From positions 1 to 64,000 of the forward strand of contig CAVTHT010000013.1 in the NCBI GenBank assembly GCA_963734575.1: a DNA stretch of 64,000 nucleotides, given 5' to 3'. The notes under the pieces are model-generated. The model was not told where the DNA came from, did not search any database, and was given only the letters and a program-made list of their open reading frames with translations. Each line of letters opens with the position of its first letter. Position 1 is the first letter of the stretch. Shown here piece after piece: positions 18,480 to 27,000 of the stretch. The stretch comes from CAIWHR01 sp963734575. Its GTDB lineage: Bacteria; Pseudomonadota; Gammaproteobacteria; Burkholderiales; Casimicrobiaceae. Position numbers and translations under genes: made by a program.

Positions 18480-19241
18480 ATGGACGGACTGAACGCTGCG
18501 TACCGGGAGGTTGCGGAGATTCTCGGCGAGCATACGGAGCCATGGGAATCAGTGCGGCTGGTGGAAACGTACCGCCGCTACTTCAAGCCGGAAAAGGTGC
18601 GGGTGGTGCTGCTCGCGGAGTCGCATGTGTACACGACCGACGACGACCGCAAGATCAGCATTCCGGCTGTTCCGGAACTGCCGGGCTACCCCACGGAATA
18701 CGCCAAGTTTGTCTACTGCGTTGCGTATGGCGAGCGGCAGTTGACGGGCAATGCGCTTCACCCGAAGCGCGACGGCACGCCGCAATTCTGGAAGATCCTT
18801 TACAGCTGTGCGAACCGTGCGTCTTGCCGCGACGACTTCAGGCCCGTCCTGCGCCAGCCGGATCCGCGGCAGCGGTGGCGTAACAAGATCACCGTCCTTA
18901 AGCAGCTGAAGGCGAAAGGCATCTGGCTCGTCGACACGAGCATCGTCGCCCTGTACAGAGACGGGAGGAAGTGTCCGAACATGCTCGCCGCCTTGCAGCA
19001 GTCCTGGCGCTCCTACACGCGTGGCGTCGTCGCCACGTCGGCTCCAGAGCACGTGATCTGCATCGGCAAGGGCGTGGCCAGCCAGGTCGAAGGCGACCTG
19101 CAGCGGTACTTCCCCGGCCGGTACACCGTTGTGGCCCAGCCCAATGCGTTCCTTTCATCGGCCGAACACATGGCTAACTATCAGACGTACAGCAGGATAT
19201 GCTGCCCGGCACACGATAACCACCATGGCGCGCCACTCTGA
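18480..19241 (+). CDS. Uncharacterised protein
   Basis: A 253-residue soluble protein starting at ATG 18480. Readable landmarks are VRVVLLAESHVYTTDDD (about 38-55), KILYSCANRA, GIWLVDTSIVALYRDG and VICIGKGVASQVEGDL with PNAFLSSAEHMANY near the end. The alternating hydrophobic strands and a late PN.F/H loop are reminiscent of the uracil-DNA-glycosylase fold, and several neighbours are glycosylase-like, but I would not assign it. The 3' end overlaps the start of the DUF1643 gene by 17 bases, suggesting coupling. Confidence 0.55.
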   Translation: MDGLNAAYREVAEILGEHTEPWESVRLVETYRRYFKPEKVRVVLLAESHVYTTDDDRKISIPAVPELPGYPTEYAKFVYCVAYGERQLTGNALHPKRDGTPQFWKILYSCANRASCRDDFRPVLRQPDPRQRWRNKITVLKQLKAKGIWLVDTSIVALYRDGRKCPNMLAALQQSWRSYTRGVVATSAPEHVICIGKGVASQVEGDLQRYFPGRYTVVAQPNAFLSSAEHMANYQTYSRICCPAHDNHHGAPL

Positions 19242-19794
19242 GCTCCAAGCGTTCGCCCAGCGATACGGCCTCTGCTACCGCCGGGACGAAGCCCCCACCG
19301 GCCCAGAGCAGGAGTACGTCTATTCCACCGACGGCAAGAAGCGGTATGCGTACCGCCTCTCGTGGGACGCCGCCAGGCCGCTGGTGCTGTGGGTGATGCT
19401 GAACCCCGGCACCGGCGACACGGAGGTGCGCCGCCGCAACACGCTCGAACGCTGCAAAGAATGGTCCCGGCAGTGGGGGTACGGCGGCTTGCTCATCGGC
19501 AACGTGTTCGCCACGCGAACCAGGCTCGCCCGTCAGCTCGTGCAGCATGCTGATGTGCGGGACGATTGCAACGAAGAGGCGCTCCGGGTGCTCAAGGCGA
19601 GCGCTGCGGAGACCATCATCGCGTGGGGCAACAAAGGTCGTCTCGCGCAAAGAGGGGAACGGTTACTGTCCGTCCTCGACGGCGCGAAGTGCCTCGGCCT
19701 CACCGCCCGGGGCGCGCCGCGCCACCCCCTCTATGTTCCCAAAGCCACCGTGGCCGTGGCGTGGGATTCGCAGGCAGTCGTTCGGCGGATTTGA
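19225..19794 (+). CDS. DUF1643 domain protein
   Basis: About 189 residues from ATG 19225; the frame is open further upstream but conserved sequence begins here. RPLVLWVMLNPGTGDTEVRRRNTLERC followed by WGYGGLLIGNVFATRT, and later ETIIAWGNKG, match DUF1643, a small family on phages and mobile elements with a glycosylase-like fold reported or suspected for relatives. Function unknown. Overlaps the preceding gene. Confidence 0.75.
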   Translation: MARHSELQAFAQRYGLCYRRDEAPTGPEQEYVYSTDGKKRYAYRLSWDAARPLVLWVMLNPGTGDTEVRRRNTLERCKEWSRQWGYGGLLIGNVFATRTRLARQLVQHADVRDDCNEEALRVLKASAAETIIAWGNKGRLAQRGERLLSVLDGAKCLGLTARGAPRHPLYVPKATVAVAWDSQAVVRRI

Positions 19795-19903
19795 CCGTGG
19801 TGTGGCGGTAAGGTCATAGGGGGTCGCGGATCCGAGCCGCCGCACATTGCGCATCCAAAGCGGGTACGCTCACCCGAAGCAAACCATCAATGCTTGACGC
19901 CGT

Positions 19904-20113
19904 TCACCGCGGCTCCGAGCCGGACGAACGGCGGGCGACAAGGCTACGCAACAGAATCCGTGCTGCTGAGTCCGTGGGTACTGAATCATCGGACATGCGC
20001 ACCGACACCACTTCTCCGGCGGACGTCACGGTAAGCACCCCATCGCACAGTTCGAACAATCCTGAATAACGCGCGCCGTTGACATTGAGGCTCACGTTGC
20101 CGACAGTTTGCAT
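19904..20113 (-). CDS. Small uncharacterised protein (69 residues)
   Basis: ATG 20113 lies 4 bases after GGGAGG on the minus strand. The product (MQTVGNVSLNVNGARYSGLF, then ...TVTSAGEVVSVRMSDDS) reads as alternating beta strands. It sits 17 bases downstream of another small minus-strand gene and they may form an operon. No family recognised. Confidence 0.5.
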   Translation of the reverse strand: MQTVGNVSLNVNGARYSGLFELCDGVLTVTSAGEVVSVRMSDDSVPTDSAARILLRSLVARRSSGSEPR

Positions 20114-20130
20114 ATCGCCTCCCAGTTCCC

Positions 20131-20313
20131 CTATCGCTCGCCCGTTGAATTCGCGGTTTGGTCGCGTCGGAATGCCAGTACGCTCCTGGGAGTGGCCGTG
20201 GTCGGCTCGCGACGCTGCGTCGTTTGCTCGCGCCTGATCCGCGCGAAGGTCTTGCGCAAATCGGTATCGATGCTCTTGGTGTAGCGGAACGACGGGTCGA
20301 GAACTGATTTCAT
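20131..20313 (-). CDS. Small conserved-looking protein (60 residues)
   Basis: ATG 20313 follows GGAAGGGG by about 7 bases. The N-terminus (MKSVLDPSFRYTKSIDTDLR then KTFARIRREQ) looks like a short proteobacterial hypothetical family seen in several genomes. The C-terminal half is polar and probably disordered. Role unknown. A longer in-frame start at 20376 lacks a ribosome site. Confidence 0.5.
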   Translation of the reverse strand: MKSVLDPSFRYTKSIDTDLRKTFARIRREQTTQRREPTTATPRSVLAFRRDQTANSTGER

Positions 20314-20595
20314 CTGGGGTCCCCTTCCTGTGATGGACAGTGCACACGCGCTCTGCACGCGTCTGTGCTGTTGCAAGAGCCGTTCCGCCGCGAAACACCT
20401 CCGCGATTACCGTGGCTTACCTCCATGGCGCGCGACAAGTCCGTAACGGTGTCAGCATTGCCGACACTTCTGTTTCAAAGTGCTCAGTGCGTTGTTGTTT
20501 TATACATACTGTGCAAACCGCGCGTGCAAACGGCGTCACCACGCGCATGGCACCGTGATTACGCGGCCGCAGATGCTCACTGATGGCGGACCGGC

Positions 20596-20718
20596 GCCCG
20601 CGTGTTCGCGATGCTGCACCCGAGCAACCAGGTCGTCGGGTGCTTCCCGACGGGCGGGTCGAGATGCTGCACGCGGGGGCCGAGGTCGCGGTTTTCCTGA
20701 GGGCTTGCAGCGCCTGAC
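20596..20718 (+). pseudogene. Uracil-DNA-glycosylase-like C-terminal fragment (copy 2)
   Basis: ARVFAMLHPSNQVVGCFPTGG in one frame and VEMLHAGAEVAVFLRACSA in the next match the C-terminus of copy 1 (16978-17070) at DNA and protein level. Only the last 40-45 codons remain. Confidence 0.65.
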
Positions 20719-20877
20719 CTACGCAGCTTCTCGAGCGGCGTGGGTCGGGTTCCACCTGCAATGGTAGGCGCTGAACTGGGCGACGCGGACCGCGCGCACG
20801 ACGCTCGACCGGGGTAGGTCTAAAGAATCGGGGGACAAAACCGATATCTCCTGATGTGAGAGCAACCGATCCTTTGT

Positions 20878-21555
20878 ATGTCCGATAGCCGCCCGATACC
20901 GATCATTTCTGCGGGGCATGCGCGGGGACTTCGGCGAACAAACGCGCGATCAGCTAGTGAAGTGCTCGCAGGCGAGCTTGTTCGCGTCAGGAAAAGCCCG
21001 CGCTACAACATGATTGCCGCAGCCCGCCGTTGCGGCACGTTGTGCGCAGTTCGGAGACGCGGCCCAGCGCCAGGTATACGGGCGGGACATGATTTCGTGG
21101 CGATAGAGCCGGAGCTCGGGACCGGTACTTTCGCCGTCATATTTGAGCAGGTTGATCGCAATGGCAGCCCGTCGCTCGATGTATCCAGTCGTCTGCTCCT
21201 GGATATCTCGCAGCACGCCACAGAGTCGTTATTTCAACGACTGCGCACGACTAGCGCCGTCCGCGTTCTGGATGAAATCCGACCGGTCGGCGAGTGGCTT
21301 ATGAGCAATATGGCGCTGCCGGGGCTGGAAAGCGAAGGGCTTCTGCTGTCGCCCTCGGGAGTGTTCTTGGTCAAGTGTGGCAACCCGTACTCCGAACAAG
21401 ATTTCGACGCGAGGTATCACTGGACTGCCGTCACGTGGATAGCAGACAGTATGCTGGCCGACAACACAGGAAGGCGCCGCGCAATCGCGGACGCCGTCAG
21501 CGCAGCGCGTCAAAGAGGTAACGATGTCGGATTCGTCACACTGCGGCTTACTTAG
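20878..21555 (+). CDS. Uncharacterised protein, N-terminus uncertain
   Basis: The open frame gives 225 residues, but the first 60 or so are arginine-rich and look like a shadow. From about GHDFVAIEPELGTGTF onward (base 21085) the sequence looks globular, with LLLDISQHATESLFQRL and VGEWLMSNMALPGLESEGL. ATG 20878 is the furthest start; one further in is likely. No motif identified. Confidence 0.4.
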   Translation: MSDSRPIPIISAGHARGLRRTNARSASEVLAGELVRVRKSPRYNMIAAARRCGTLCAVRRRGPAPGIRAGHDFVAIEPELGTGTFAVIFEQVDRNGSPSLDVSSRLLLDISQHATESLFQRLRTTSAVRVLDEIRPVGEWLMSNMALPGLESEGLLLSPSGVFLVKCGNPYSEQDFDARYHWTAVTWIADSMLADNTGRRRAIADAVSAARQRGNDVGFVTLRLT

Positions 21556-21661
21556 AACGCGGCTTGCGCCACAGGCACGGAGTAACAGCACGTAATCCGC
21601 AGACTCGCTCTACCGAGGCAGTTGCAGTTTCGGCTGGCCGCTCGCGGCGCCCAACACGCCG

Positions 21662-22768
21662 ATGAGGCGAACCACGAACCGGCAAACACAGCTTACCGCA
21701 CAGAAAATGGCTATCCCCAGCGCGAAAGCTGCCCGACAAACGTGCCGCGCAGCAACCCAACAGCAGAAGCGGTTGCTCGCGGAAGCTCTTGAACAAGCGG
21801 CCCGCGTGGCAGCGGAAGAGCGACGGCGCCGCGATGACTACACGATGGAAAGGCGATGCATACGGGAGGCGCTCGCTAGGGTGACGACGTGCGTCATCGA
21901 TGCTGCGTGCGCGGGCCGCCGCCACTGCGATTTTCGGCAGCTTCATCCCTCAGCACAAGAGCGGCTGCGACAACGCGGATTTGCGGTTTCCGAGCACGTA
22001 GCCGTCTTGTCGCAGCAGTCGGAAAAATGCGGTCCAATTCCCGTGCACTTAATTGACGACTATCGTCGAGTCGTCGGAAACTTCCAGGAACTACTGGGCG
22101 ATAACCGACTGAAAAGGCACCTGTCGGAGGTGCCGTCTGACGCTGCCCTTTGGCGCACTCATCGCCAAGAGTGGTCAAGAGCTCTGGATTATTTAGACGA
22201 AAAATGGTGCTTGCCTCCCGGCCTGGCGCAATGTCGTCGGAGCGCGAGGCCGCCGACCCGGGAGAGGCTCCCAGAAATACGTGTTGACCAGCTCCTGGCT
22301 GCAGCCGCCGACGTTGTATCGGCTTTGGATGCAATCATCGAGGACATTGAACGAGCCGAACTAGAGCAACTACTGCTTGGCGATGATGAAGAACATCCGC
22401 TCAACAAGTTCCCGCAGCCGGTGATTCGCGTGAGTTGGGATTATGAGACTGCCCACCTGTCTCTCTTGCCTGATTCTGAGGTGTCCGTCCGTGCAATCAC
22501 GTGGATCTCATCTGAACCGGGCCAACGATGGCTCGCTCGATTGGAGGAAGCCATACAGCACTGTGCCGCTCGGGGCCAGAAAGAGTTCTCCCTCTGCACC
22601 GAACATCACCTGAAGCTTGGCGCCTTCGACATTCGACGGGGGCTCGGGGACAGTATCCGGGTTGGCATGCGCCCAGCCGATTTCTACGCACTGTTGGCAC
22701 ATTGGGACTTTTCGGTTCAGGAGTTTAACTCGGATCAAGTCACTGCTGACGTACGGATTTGCTGGTAA
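21662..22768 (+). CDS. Uncharacterised protein with coiled N-terminus
   Basis: A 368-residue protein. The first 75 residues are Ala/Gln/Arg/Glu-rich and probably a coiled coil (QQQKRLLAEALEQAARVAAE). The rest is globular, with RVDQLLAAAADVVSALD and an acidic ERAELEQLLLGDDEEH helix. The start may be ATG 21662 or 21707. No family recognised. Same strand as the next gene. Confidence 0.55.
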   Translation: MRRTTNRQTQLTAQKMAIPSAKAARQTCRAATQQQKRLLAEALEQAARVAAEERRRRDDYTMERRCIREALARVTTCVIDAACAGRRHCDFRQLHPSAQERLRQRGFAVSEHVAVLSQQSEKCGPIPVHLIDDYRRVVGNFQELLGDNRLKRHLSEVPSDAALWRTHRQEWSRALDYLDEKWCLPPGLAQCRRSARPPTRERLPEIRVDQLLAAAADVVSALDAIIEDIERAELEQLLLGDDEEHPLNKFPQPVIRVSWDYETAHLSLLPDSEVSVRAITWISSEPGQRWLARLEEAIQHCAARGQKEFSLCTEHHLKLGAFDIRRGLGDSIRVGMRPADFYALLAHWDFSVQEFNSDQVTADVRICW

Positions 22769-22829
22769 GCGTATGCACCCAAGAGCGCTCTCGCTGATGC
22801 CGCGGACCTGCTTGGCTCCGCACACAGTG

Positions 22830-23270
22830 ATGAGGCGCGTAGGCCGCCGTCTCCGACATCTCTTCTCCCTGGTGATCCTGACGTCTGCAACGATCGGGGC
22901 GACGGCGCAGACCGTCTATTTCGACAGGGACGTCTATGCCTCGGTGTCGCTCGAGGGAACCGAATACCGTGTCTGCCAAAACGCGTATCTGCTCGAGCAG
23001 CTGTACAACAGTATGTACGGATCGACGCCGGTCCTTGAGCTGGAATCCGTCCGGACGGTTAAATGCCCCATCTGGAAGGGCGAACGAAACGAGCGGGTCC
23101 ATCTCATCGCGATGGATGTTGACAGGCGGGCGGTGGTCCTCGAATTCCAACGCACCGCGTTTCCGACGGGCGACGACTGGAACGAGGGCAGGCGCGCGTG
23201 GTTCCCGGCGCGGGCCGTCGATTGGCCGACGCTGCAGTTCACGCTGTTGCCCGAACAGCGCAACCGTTAA
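22830..23270 (+). CDS. Small exported protein
   Basis: About 146 residues from ATG 22830. A signal peptide is visible: a basic start (MRRVGRRLRH) then a hydrophobic core and ATAQ at the probable cleavage site. The mature part has two Cys (VCQNAYLLEQLY and VKCPIWKGE) that could form a disulphide, and ends LLPEQRNR. No family recognised. An upstream in-frame ATG at 22773 would lengthen the basic region. Confidence 0.5.
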   Translation: MRRVGRRLRHLFSLVILTSATIGATAQTVYFDRDVYASVSLEGTEYRVCQNAYLLEQLYNSMYGSTPVLELESVRTVKCPIWKGERNERVHLIAMDVDRRAVVLEFQRTAFPTGDDWNEGRRAWFPARAVDWPTLQFTLLPEQRNR

Positions 23271-23379
23271 GTCCGATCCATAACTTCCCGGGCCAACGAC
23301 GCTTACGCGCTCTGAGCTTAGGCGGAGCTAAGCCTTCGGTGCGGCCCAATGGGTGGGCTCCACGCACCGATCTGGCCTG

Positions 23380-23640
23380 CTCGAGGCTCCTGGGCCTTCG
23401 GCCGTGCACACTGACTTCGTCTCCCGCGGAAACCCGCACCCGACACCGAAAGACGGGCGCCGCTTCTGGACGCCGGCTTTGAGCGGACACGAACGGCCCT
23501 GTGGAACACCGTCCCGTGCTACATCGGCATGGGCGAGAGGGTCCTTCCCGCGTCGCGTGCGGACGTGGCCGAGGGCGCGGCCCGCCTGGACCGTTCGGCG
23601 CTCTTAGTCGCCCGGGTAGCAGCCGCGCCCATGATCGTTG
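23380..23640 (+). pseudogene. Uracil-DNA-glycosylase-like N-terminal/middle fragment (copy 3)
   Basis: LLEAPGPSAVHTDFVSRGNP (first active-site loop EAPG) runs in one frame, then LLDAGFERTRTALWNTVPCYI and ADVAEGAARLDR in the next. This mirrors copy 1, with LWN near the same place. The C-terminal HPS region is missing. Just upstream (about 23310-23330) GCTTAGGCGGAGCTAAGC is a small palindrome. Confidence 0.65.
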
Positions 23641-23678
23641 GTGATCAGCGCGTACCCGCAGTCGCGTGCCCGACTTGG

Positions 23679-24212
23679 TCAGGCCTCGCTGCTAGCCTTC
23701 AGAAGCGTCCACGCGTCCCGGTACTTCGTCATTTGGTCAGCCGGAACATGTACGTCCATGTTTCCGAGCTTTCGTTGTCCGCCGTCCCGCTTTGGCTTTT
23801 GATGCAAACGGACCAACATCTCGTGGTACAGCGAGTTGGCGGCTACTCGCGGCACAACATAGAACGACAGATGTTCGAATCCCAACTCGCCTGCATGACC
23901 GTGCCTGGACGCAACCCGTGCATCGAGATTGACGAAGATGACAAAATCAGCGTCGAACTTCTCGATGGTCAGGTCGTCGTCCCCCGCGCACTGGGTCAGA
24001 TAGACGTGATCCTTCAAAACCGGTGCCCCAGTCTTCACCTGTACCCAGAGCTTCCTTCGTGGGTCCCTTGTTTCGACGATCAGATCACTCCCGGCAAAGT
24101 TGCCACGCAGCCCGCCCGTGAAGTACGCAGGAATCCCGTTCATCCAGCACTTCGCGTACACGGCAGCTTCACCGATCTTGCCGTGGGACTGGGACTTGCG
24201 GAGAAGTGACAT
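23679..24212 (-). CDS. PD-(D/E)XK nuclease-like protein
   Basis: About 177 residues from ATG 24212. GKIGEAAVYAKCWMNGI, then GSDLIVET and KLWVQVKTG, follow the E...D...(Q)xK layout of small restriction-endonuclease-fold proteins: Glu in helix 1, Asp in the second strand, and QVK as the E/QxK motif. Such stand-alone proteins occur in defence islands and near homing or repair nucleases. No DNA-binding domain is evident. Minus strand, convergent with the exported-protein gene. Confidence 0.55.
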   Translation of the reverse strand: MSLLRKSQSHGKIGEAAVYAKCWMNGIPAYFTGGLRGNFAGSDLIVETRDPRRKLWVQVKTGAPVLKDHVYLTQCAGDDDLTIEKFDADFVIFVNLDARVASRHGHAGELGFEHLSFYVVPRVAANSLYHEMLVRLHQKPKRDGGQRKLGNMDVHVPADQMTKYRDAWTLLKASSEA

Positions 24213-24454
24213 ACGCCGTCCTAACGTCGAAGTTGAACGGCGGTGAACTGGCGGCGGCAGGCGGCCGTCACGCAATCGGCCAACCCTCGCGATGCTCGAG
24301 CCGCTCGTGACGCAAGTGGACGAACAGCGACAACATTTTTCTTGTGCTCACGAGAGTCACGTCCGTGTGATTGTGAGGCAGCAGCCATGCACCAAATGCG
24401 AAGGTAGCTGCATGTCCCGCGCAAGGGGCCCGGTTGTGCCGCGGAGCTCGCGGC

Positions 24455-24985
24455 TTAGATGCCGCTGCCTCCGGCGTCGTTGTCGTCGTCCTCGAGGTCG
24501 ATCGCGGCCGACGGCGGCAGCTCCGCGATGATCGCCTCGATCATCCGAACGTGCTCGGCCTCCTCGTCTCGAAGTTCCTCGAACAGCGCTTTGACCTCCG
24601 GCACTTTCACACTGGGGAGAGCTGCATCGTAGAACCCGAAGGCCTTCTTCTCGGCGGACAGCGCCACCTGGAATGCCTTGAGCTGCGACATGTTCCAGCG
24701 GGGCGCGCCGAAATCGGGGGCCTCCACCTCAAAGATGTCGTCGAGCTTGACGCGTGGACGTATCTCGCCGAACAGTGCGCGCCGGCGCTCGGCGAGCTGA
24801 TCACCGTGCTTCTTCTCGTTGACGGCCATCGATTGGAAGACCGCCCCGGCGTCGTCGGGACCTCGGGTTCCGAGTCGTTTGGCGAATTCCGTGTAGCGCT
24901 GAAACGCCTCGACCTCGATCAGACTGGCGAGATCGAGGGCGTCCATCAGCGCGAGTTGGGACAGATTGCGTCTAGTGGTTGGCAT
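24455..24985 (-). CDS. Ferritin-like (rubrerythrin-type) domain protein
   Basis: A four-helix-bundle candidate of about 177 residues (MPTTRRNLSQ start). Helices carry the expected carboxylate/histidine pairs: EVEAFQRY, NEKKHGDQL (ExxH), EKKAFGFYD and ELRDEEAEHVRMI (ExxH). These could bind a di-iron centre and act in iron or peroxide handling. The C-terminal tail is very acidic and Gly-rich (LEDDDNDAGG). An upstream GTG at 25012 is an alternative start. No rubredoxin Cys pairs. Confidence 0.75.
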   Translation of the reverse strand: MPTTRRNLSQLALMDALDLASLIEVEAFQRYTEFAKRLGTRGPDDAGAVFQSMAVNEKKHGDQLAERRRALFGEIRPRVKLDDIFEVEAPDFGAPRWNMSQLKAFQVALSAEKKAFGFYDAALPSVKVPEVKALFEELRDEEAEHVRMIEAIIAELPPSAAIDLEDDDNDAGGSGI

Positions 24986-25012
24986 GAGGGCCCCGGCTGC
25001 AGTCTGACGCAC

Positions 25013-25522
25013 CCATCACCGGAGCGAGCGACTGTTCAGTAGATAGGAGATCGGAAACACGGTTCTTGCCAAGAAGGACGGTACTACCGCGCCGCACTCG
25101 GGCTTTTGACCTCGATCACTCGGAGAAGAGACCGGCCGAGTGGAGCCACATGATCCGGGGGCGCGCCCATGACGCGCGAAGGCCGTCGCACCCACGCCAC
25201 CTCGAATGCCGATGCGGGTCATCGACCACCCGATTAAAGAATCGCCGCTTTACATCCCGCCGTGCCGTGTCCGGGACGGATCGCCGCACCGCGCAGAACG
25301 TGCCATCTTATATGGCGGAGCAGTGAAGTTCGCCAGCACGGAATTACAACAATAGGCGCATGACGCAGCGCCCCGCTGATGCGCGGCGTCAGCATCACCT
25401 TGCCCAGCTTCTTACGTACTCCTGAGCACGGCATGCCTCGCCCGGTGCTCTCAAGCTCCAGCTGCATCTGTCGTAACGAAGCTTAGTTCGACCTCTGCAT
25501 CATAAACACGAGGAGATCAGTA
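25013..25522. other. 510-base stretch without a gene
   Basis: Only arginine-rich shadow frames on both strands. No repeats or hairpins stood out. AGGAG before 25523 is the ribosome site of the following lipoprotein gene. A promoter for that gene should lie near 25470-25505 but is not clearly readable. Confidence 0.4.
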
Positions 25523-25816
25523 GTGACTACCAAATGGCTGTTGATCGGCACAATGGCGGCAACGATCCAAGGATGCGCAACGCCAGGCAGCTCGCCTGAA
25601 AGCCAGAGTAAAAGCGTCAACTATGTCGAGTGTCTGTCGGCCAAAGCACAGATGGCCAATAGCTATCGCCCGGTCGCCCGAGTTGTTGAGGTGAATACAG
25701 GCAGTAATCAGTTCAAAACCACTCGCGTCTGCACAGGTGATGGAAGTGTCTTGATCACGTGCAGCAGACCCGACAACAAAATGATCATCACTCAGTCGAG
25801 CCAGCGCTGCGGCTAG
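25523..25816 (+). CDS. Small putative lipoprotein
   Basis: A 97-residue product from GTG 25523 behind GAGGAGATCAGTA. The N-terminus has a charged start, a hydrophobic core and TIQGC as lipobox, so Cys18 is the probable lipidated residue. The mature part has a further three Cys. Probably anchored in the outer or inner membrane. No family recognised. It opens the series of small genes that continues to 35.5 kb. Confidence 0.6.
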   Translation: MTTKWLLIGTMAATIQGCATPGSSPESQSKSVNYVECLSAKAQMANSYRPVARVVEVNTGSNQFKTTRVCTGDGSVLITCSRPDNKMIITQSSQRCG

Positions 25817-25885
25817 CTGTCGCTATGAAGCAGATTCTCGGCCGTTGCAGCGCAGAACCAAACCACCAATTTGCGGGCGCCGCAT

Positions 25886-26284
25886 ATGCCGACTAAGAAG
25901 GCAGCGCCACGAACGGCGGCGAGCGGTTCGCTCGGGAAGTTCGTGCGGGGTCCGTTCGTGCCGGATGAGGCCGTCCGCTTCCGGGACGCGCTATGGGACT
26001 CCGCGGTTGCAAACTGGCGCTTGCGCCGGTCACTGGATGGCCTCGAGAAGGCTGTGGAGGCACTCGAGGCCCTGGACGACGAAGCGGACGCCCCGCAGGG
26101 CGAAAACGGCACGACCCAAAGCAGGCGCCCTCCGGTCACCGACGTACGCGAACGGTGGGGCACGTCGCTGTTCACGCACTGGCTCCTGTACAGCGCGCTG
26201 CTGATACTCAGGCCGGTGGTGGTGATGCTTGTCGCCGCAGCATTCTTCTCGGCGGTCCTGTACGTGCTGGTGACGTGGCTCTAG
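25886..26284 (+). CDS. Small membrane protein
   Basis: About 132 residues from ATG 25886 (MPTKKAAPRT). The N-terminal two thirds are soluble with a helix LRRSLDGLEKAVEALEALDD. The C-terminus holds one long or two short membrane segments (HWLLYSALLIL and VVVMLVAAAFFSAVLYVLV). No family recognised. Same strand as its neighbours. Confidence 0.5.
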   Translation: MPTKKAAPRTAASGSLGKFVRGPFVPDEAVRFRDALWDSAVANWRLRRSLDGLEKAVEALEALDDEADAPQGENGTTQSRRPPVTDVRERWGTSLFTHWLLYSALLILRPVVVMLVAAAFFSAVLYVLVTWL

Positions 26285-26436
26285 GCGGCCACGCGGCGAC
26301 GCCGCAGCGGCATTTCGCACGATGGCCGCAGCAGCAACGGGCAACAGCGACACAGCGCGTGGCAAACCAGTGCTTCCATCGCCGCTCGGGCATGTCGCGC
26401 AAGCCACTTCGGCAGTAATCTCGAGTCGACACAATT

Positions 26437-26552
26437 TCTAGGAGGACTAGCACCCGCAGCTTTCCCGGTAACGGAACACAGCAGGTCCATCGCGCCCGGT
26501 CCACTACCCAGTGTCCGGGCGTCTTTTCTTTCATCTGTCGAAAGGAGGTCCC
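26437..26552 (+). promoter_or_regulatory. Leader module 1: hairpin, T-rich run, Shine-Dalgarno
   Basis: The arms CGCCCGG (26493-26499) and CCGGGCG (26515-26521) pair, with an inner CACT/AGTG stem. TCTTTTCTTTC follows, then AAAGGAGG and ATG 26553. Upstream sequence from AGGAGGACTAGCAC also resembles that of leader 2. The hairpin plus T-run looks like an intrinsic terminator placed just before a start codon, so it could end upstream transcription or attenuate this gene. Confidence 0.6.
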
Positions 26553-26741
26553 ATGCACTGGCCCTTCCTGACCGCGATGGCCGTCGCGGGCATCTGCTAC
26601 CAGCTCGGCGCAACGACGGCGTGGGTCACCGTGCTGTCGGTGGCGCTCAAGGCCGCGCTGATGGCGGTCGCCTGCGCACTCGTCGTCCTCGCGGCGGCCG
26701 CGCTGCGCCGCAGGCTCGGGCGCTGTTCCAACTCAACGTGA
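26553..26741 (+). CDS. Small membrane protein (62 residues)
   Basis: ATG 26553 follows an excellent AAAGGAGG. The product has two hydrophobic stretches (FLTAMAVAGICYQLG and AALMAVACALVVLAAAALRR), with a basic C-terminus predicted on the cytoplasmic side. An earlier in-frame start at 26511 lies in the hairpin and is rejected. Role unknown. Confidence 0.55.
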   Translation: MHWPFLTAMAVAGICYQLGATTAWVTVLSVALKAALMAVACALVVLAAAALRRRLGRCSNST

Positions 26742-26742
26742 C

Positions 26743-26858
26743 AAGGAAGGAACAGCACATGCAGTAATCCCGTTGCATTAGCAGCAAAGCAGGCCCACCG
26801 AGGCCCGGCCGCTTCCCAAGCGCCGGGCCCTCTTTTTGTCCATCGCAAAGGAGAGGCC
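26743..26858 (+). promoter_or_regulatory. Leader module 2 with start-stop mini-ORF
   Basis: AAGGAAGG at 26743-26750 is followed by ATG CAG TAA (26759-26767), a two-codon frame. Then comes a strong hairpin GGCCCGGC (26802-26809) / GCCGGGCC (26822-26829) with inner GCTT/AAGC, a CTTTTTG run, AAAGGAG and ATG 26859. The layout recalls attenuators with a leader peptide. Homologous in order to leader 1. Confidence 0.6.
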
Positions 26859-26921
26859 ATGAGCACGAGCATCACCACATCGCCCGCACCACGCAGCAGG
26901 AGCGACGACGATGCGCCCTGA
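26859..26921 (+). CDS. Candidate 20-residue peptide
   Basis: ATG 26859 has a near-ideal ribosome site (AAAGGAGAGGCC) and encodes MSTSITTSPAPRSRSDDDAP. The quality of the initiation region argues for translation; it may be a truncated descendant of a longer gene. A frame at 26911-27126 overlaps its end but also overlaps a better minus-strand gene. Confidence 0.35.
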   Translation: MSTSITTSPAPRSRSDDDAP

Positions 26922-27000
26922 GGCGTGGCACCCTGGTTACCGCACGCGATGCTGCGGAACACGATGGATCGGTGTCGCGCGCAACACGCCGGGGCGGCGG

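Noticed and set aside
12825..24275. Integron-style gene cassette array
   Set aside because: Several unrelated small genes on one strand invited the idea, but no attC-like RYYYAAC/GTTRRRY pairs recur between them and no integron integrase is present.
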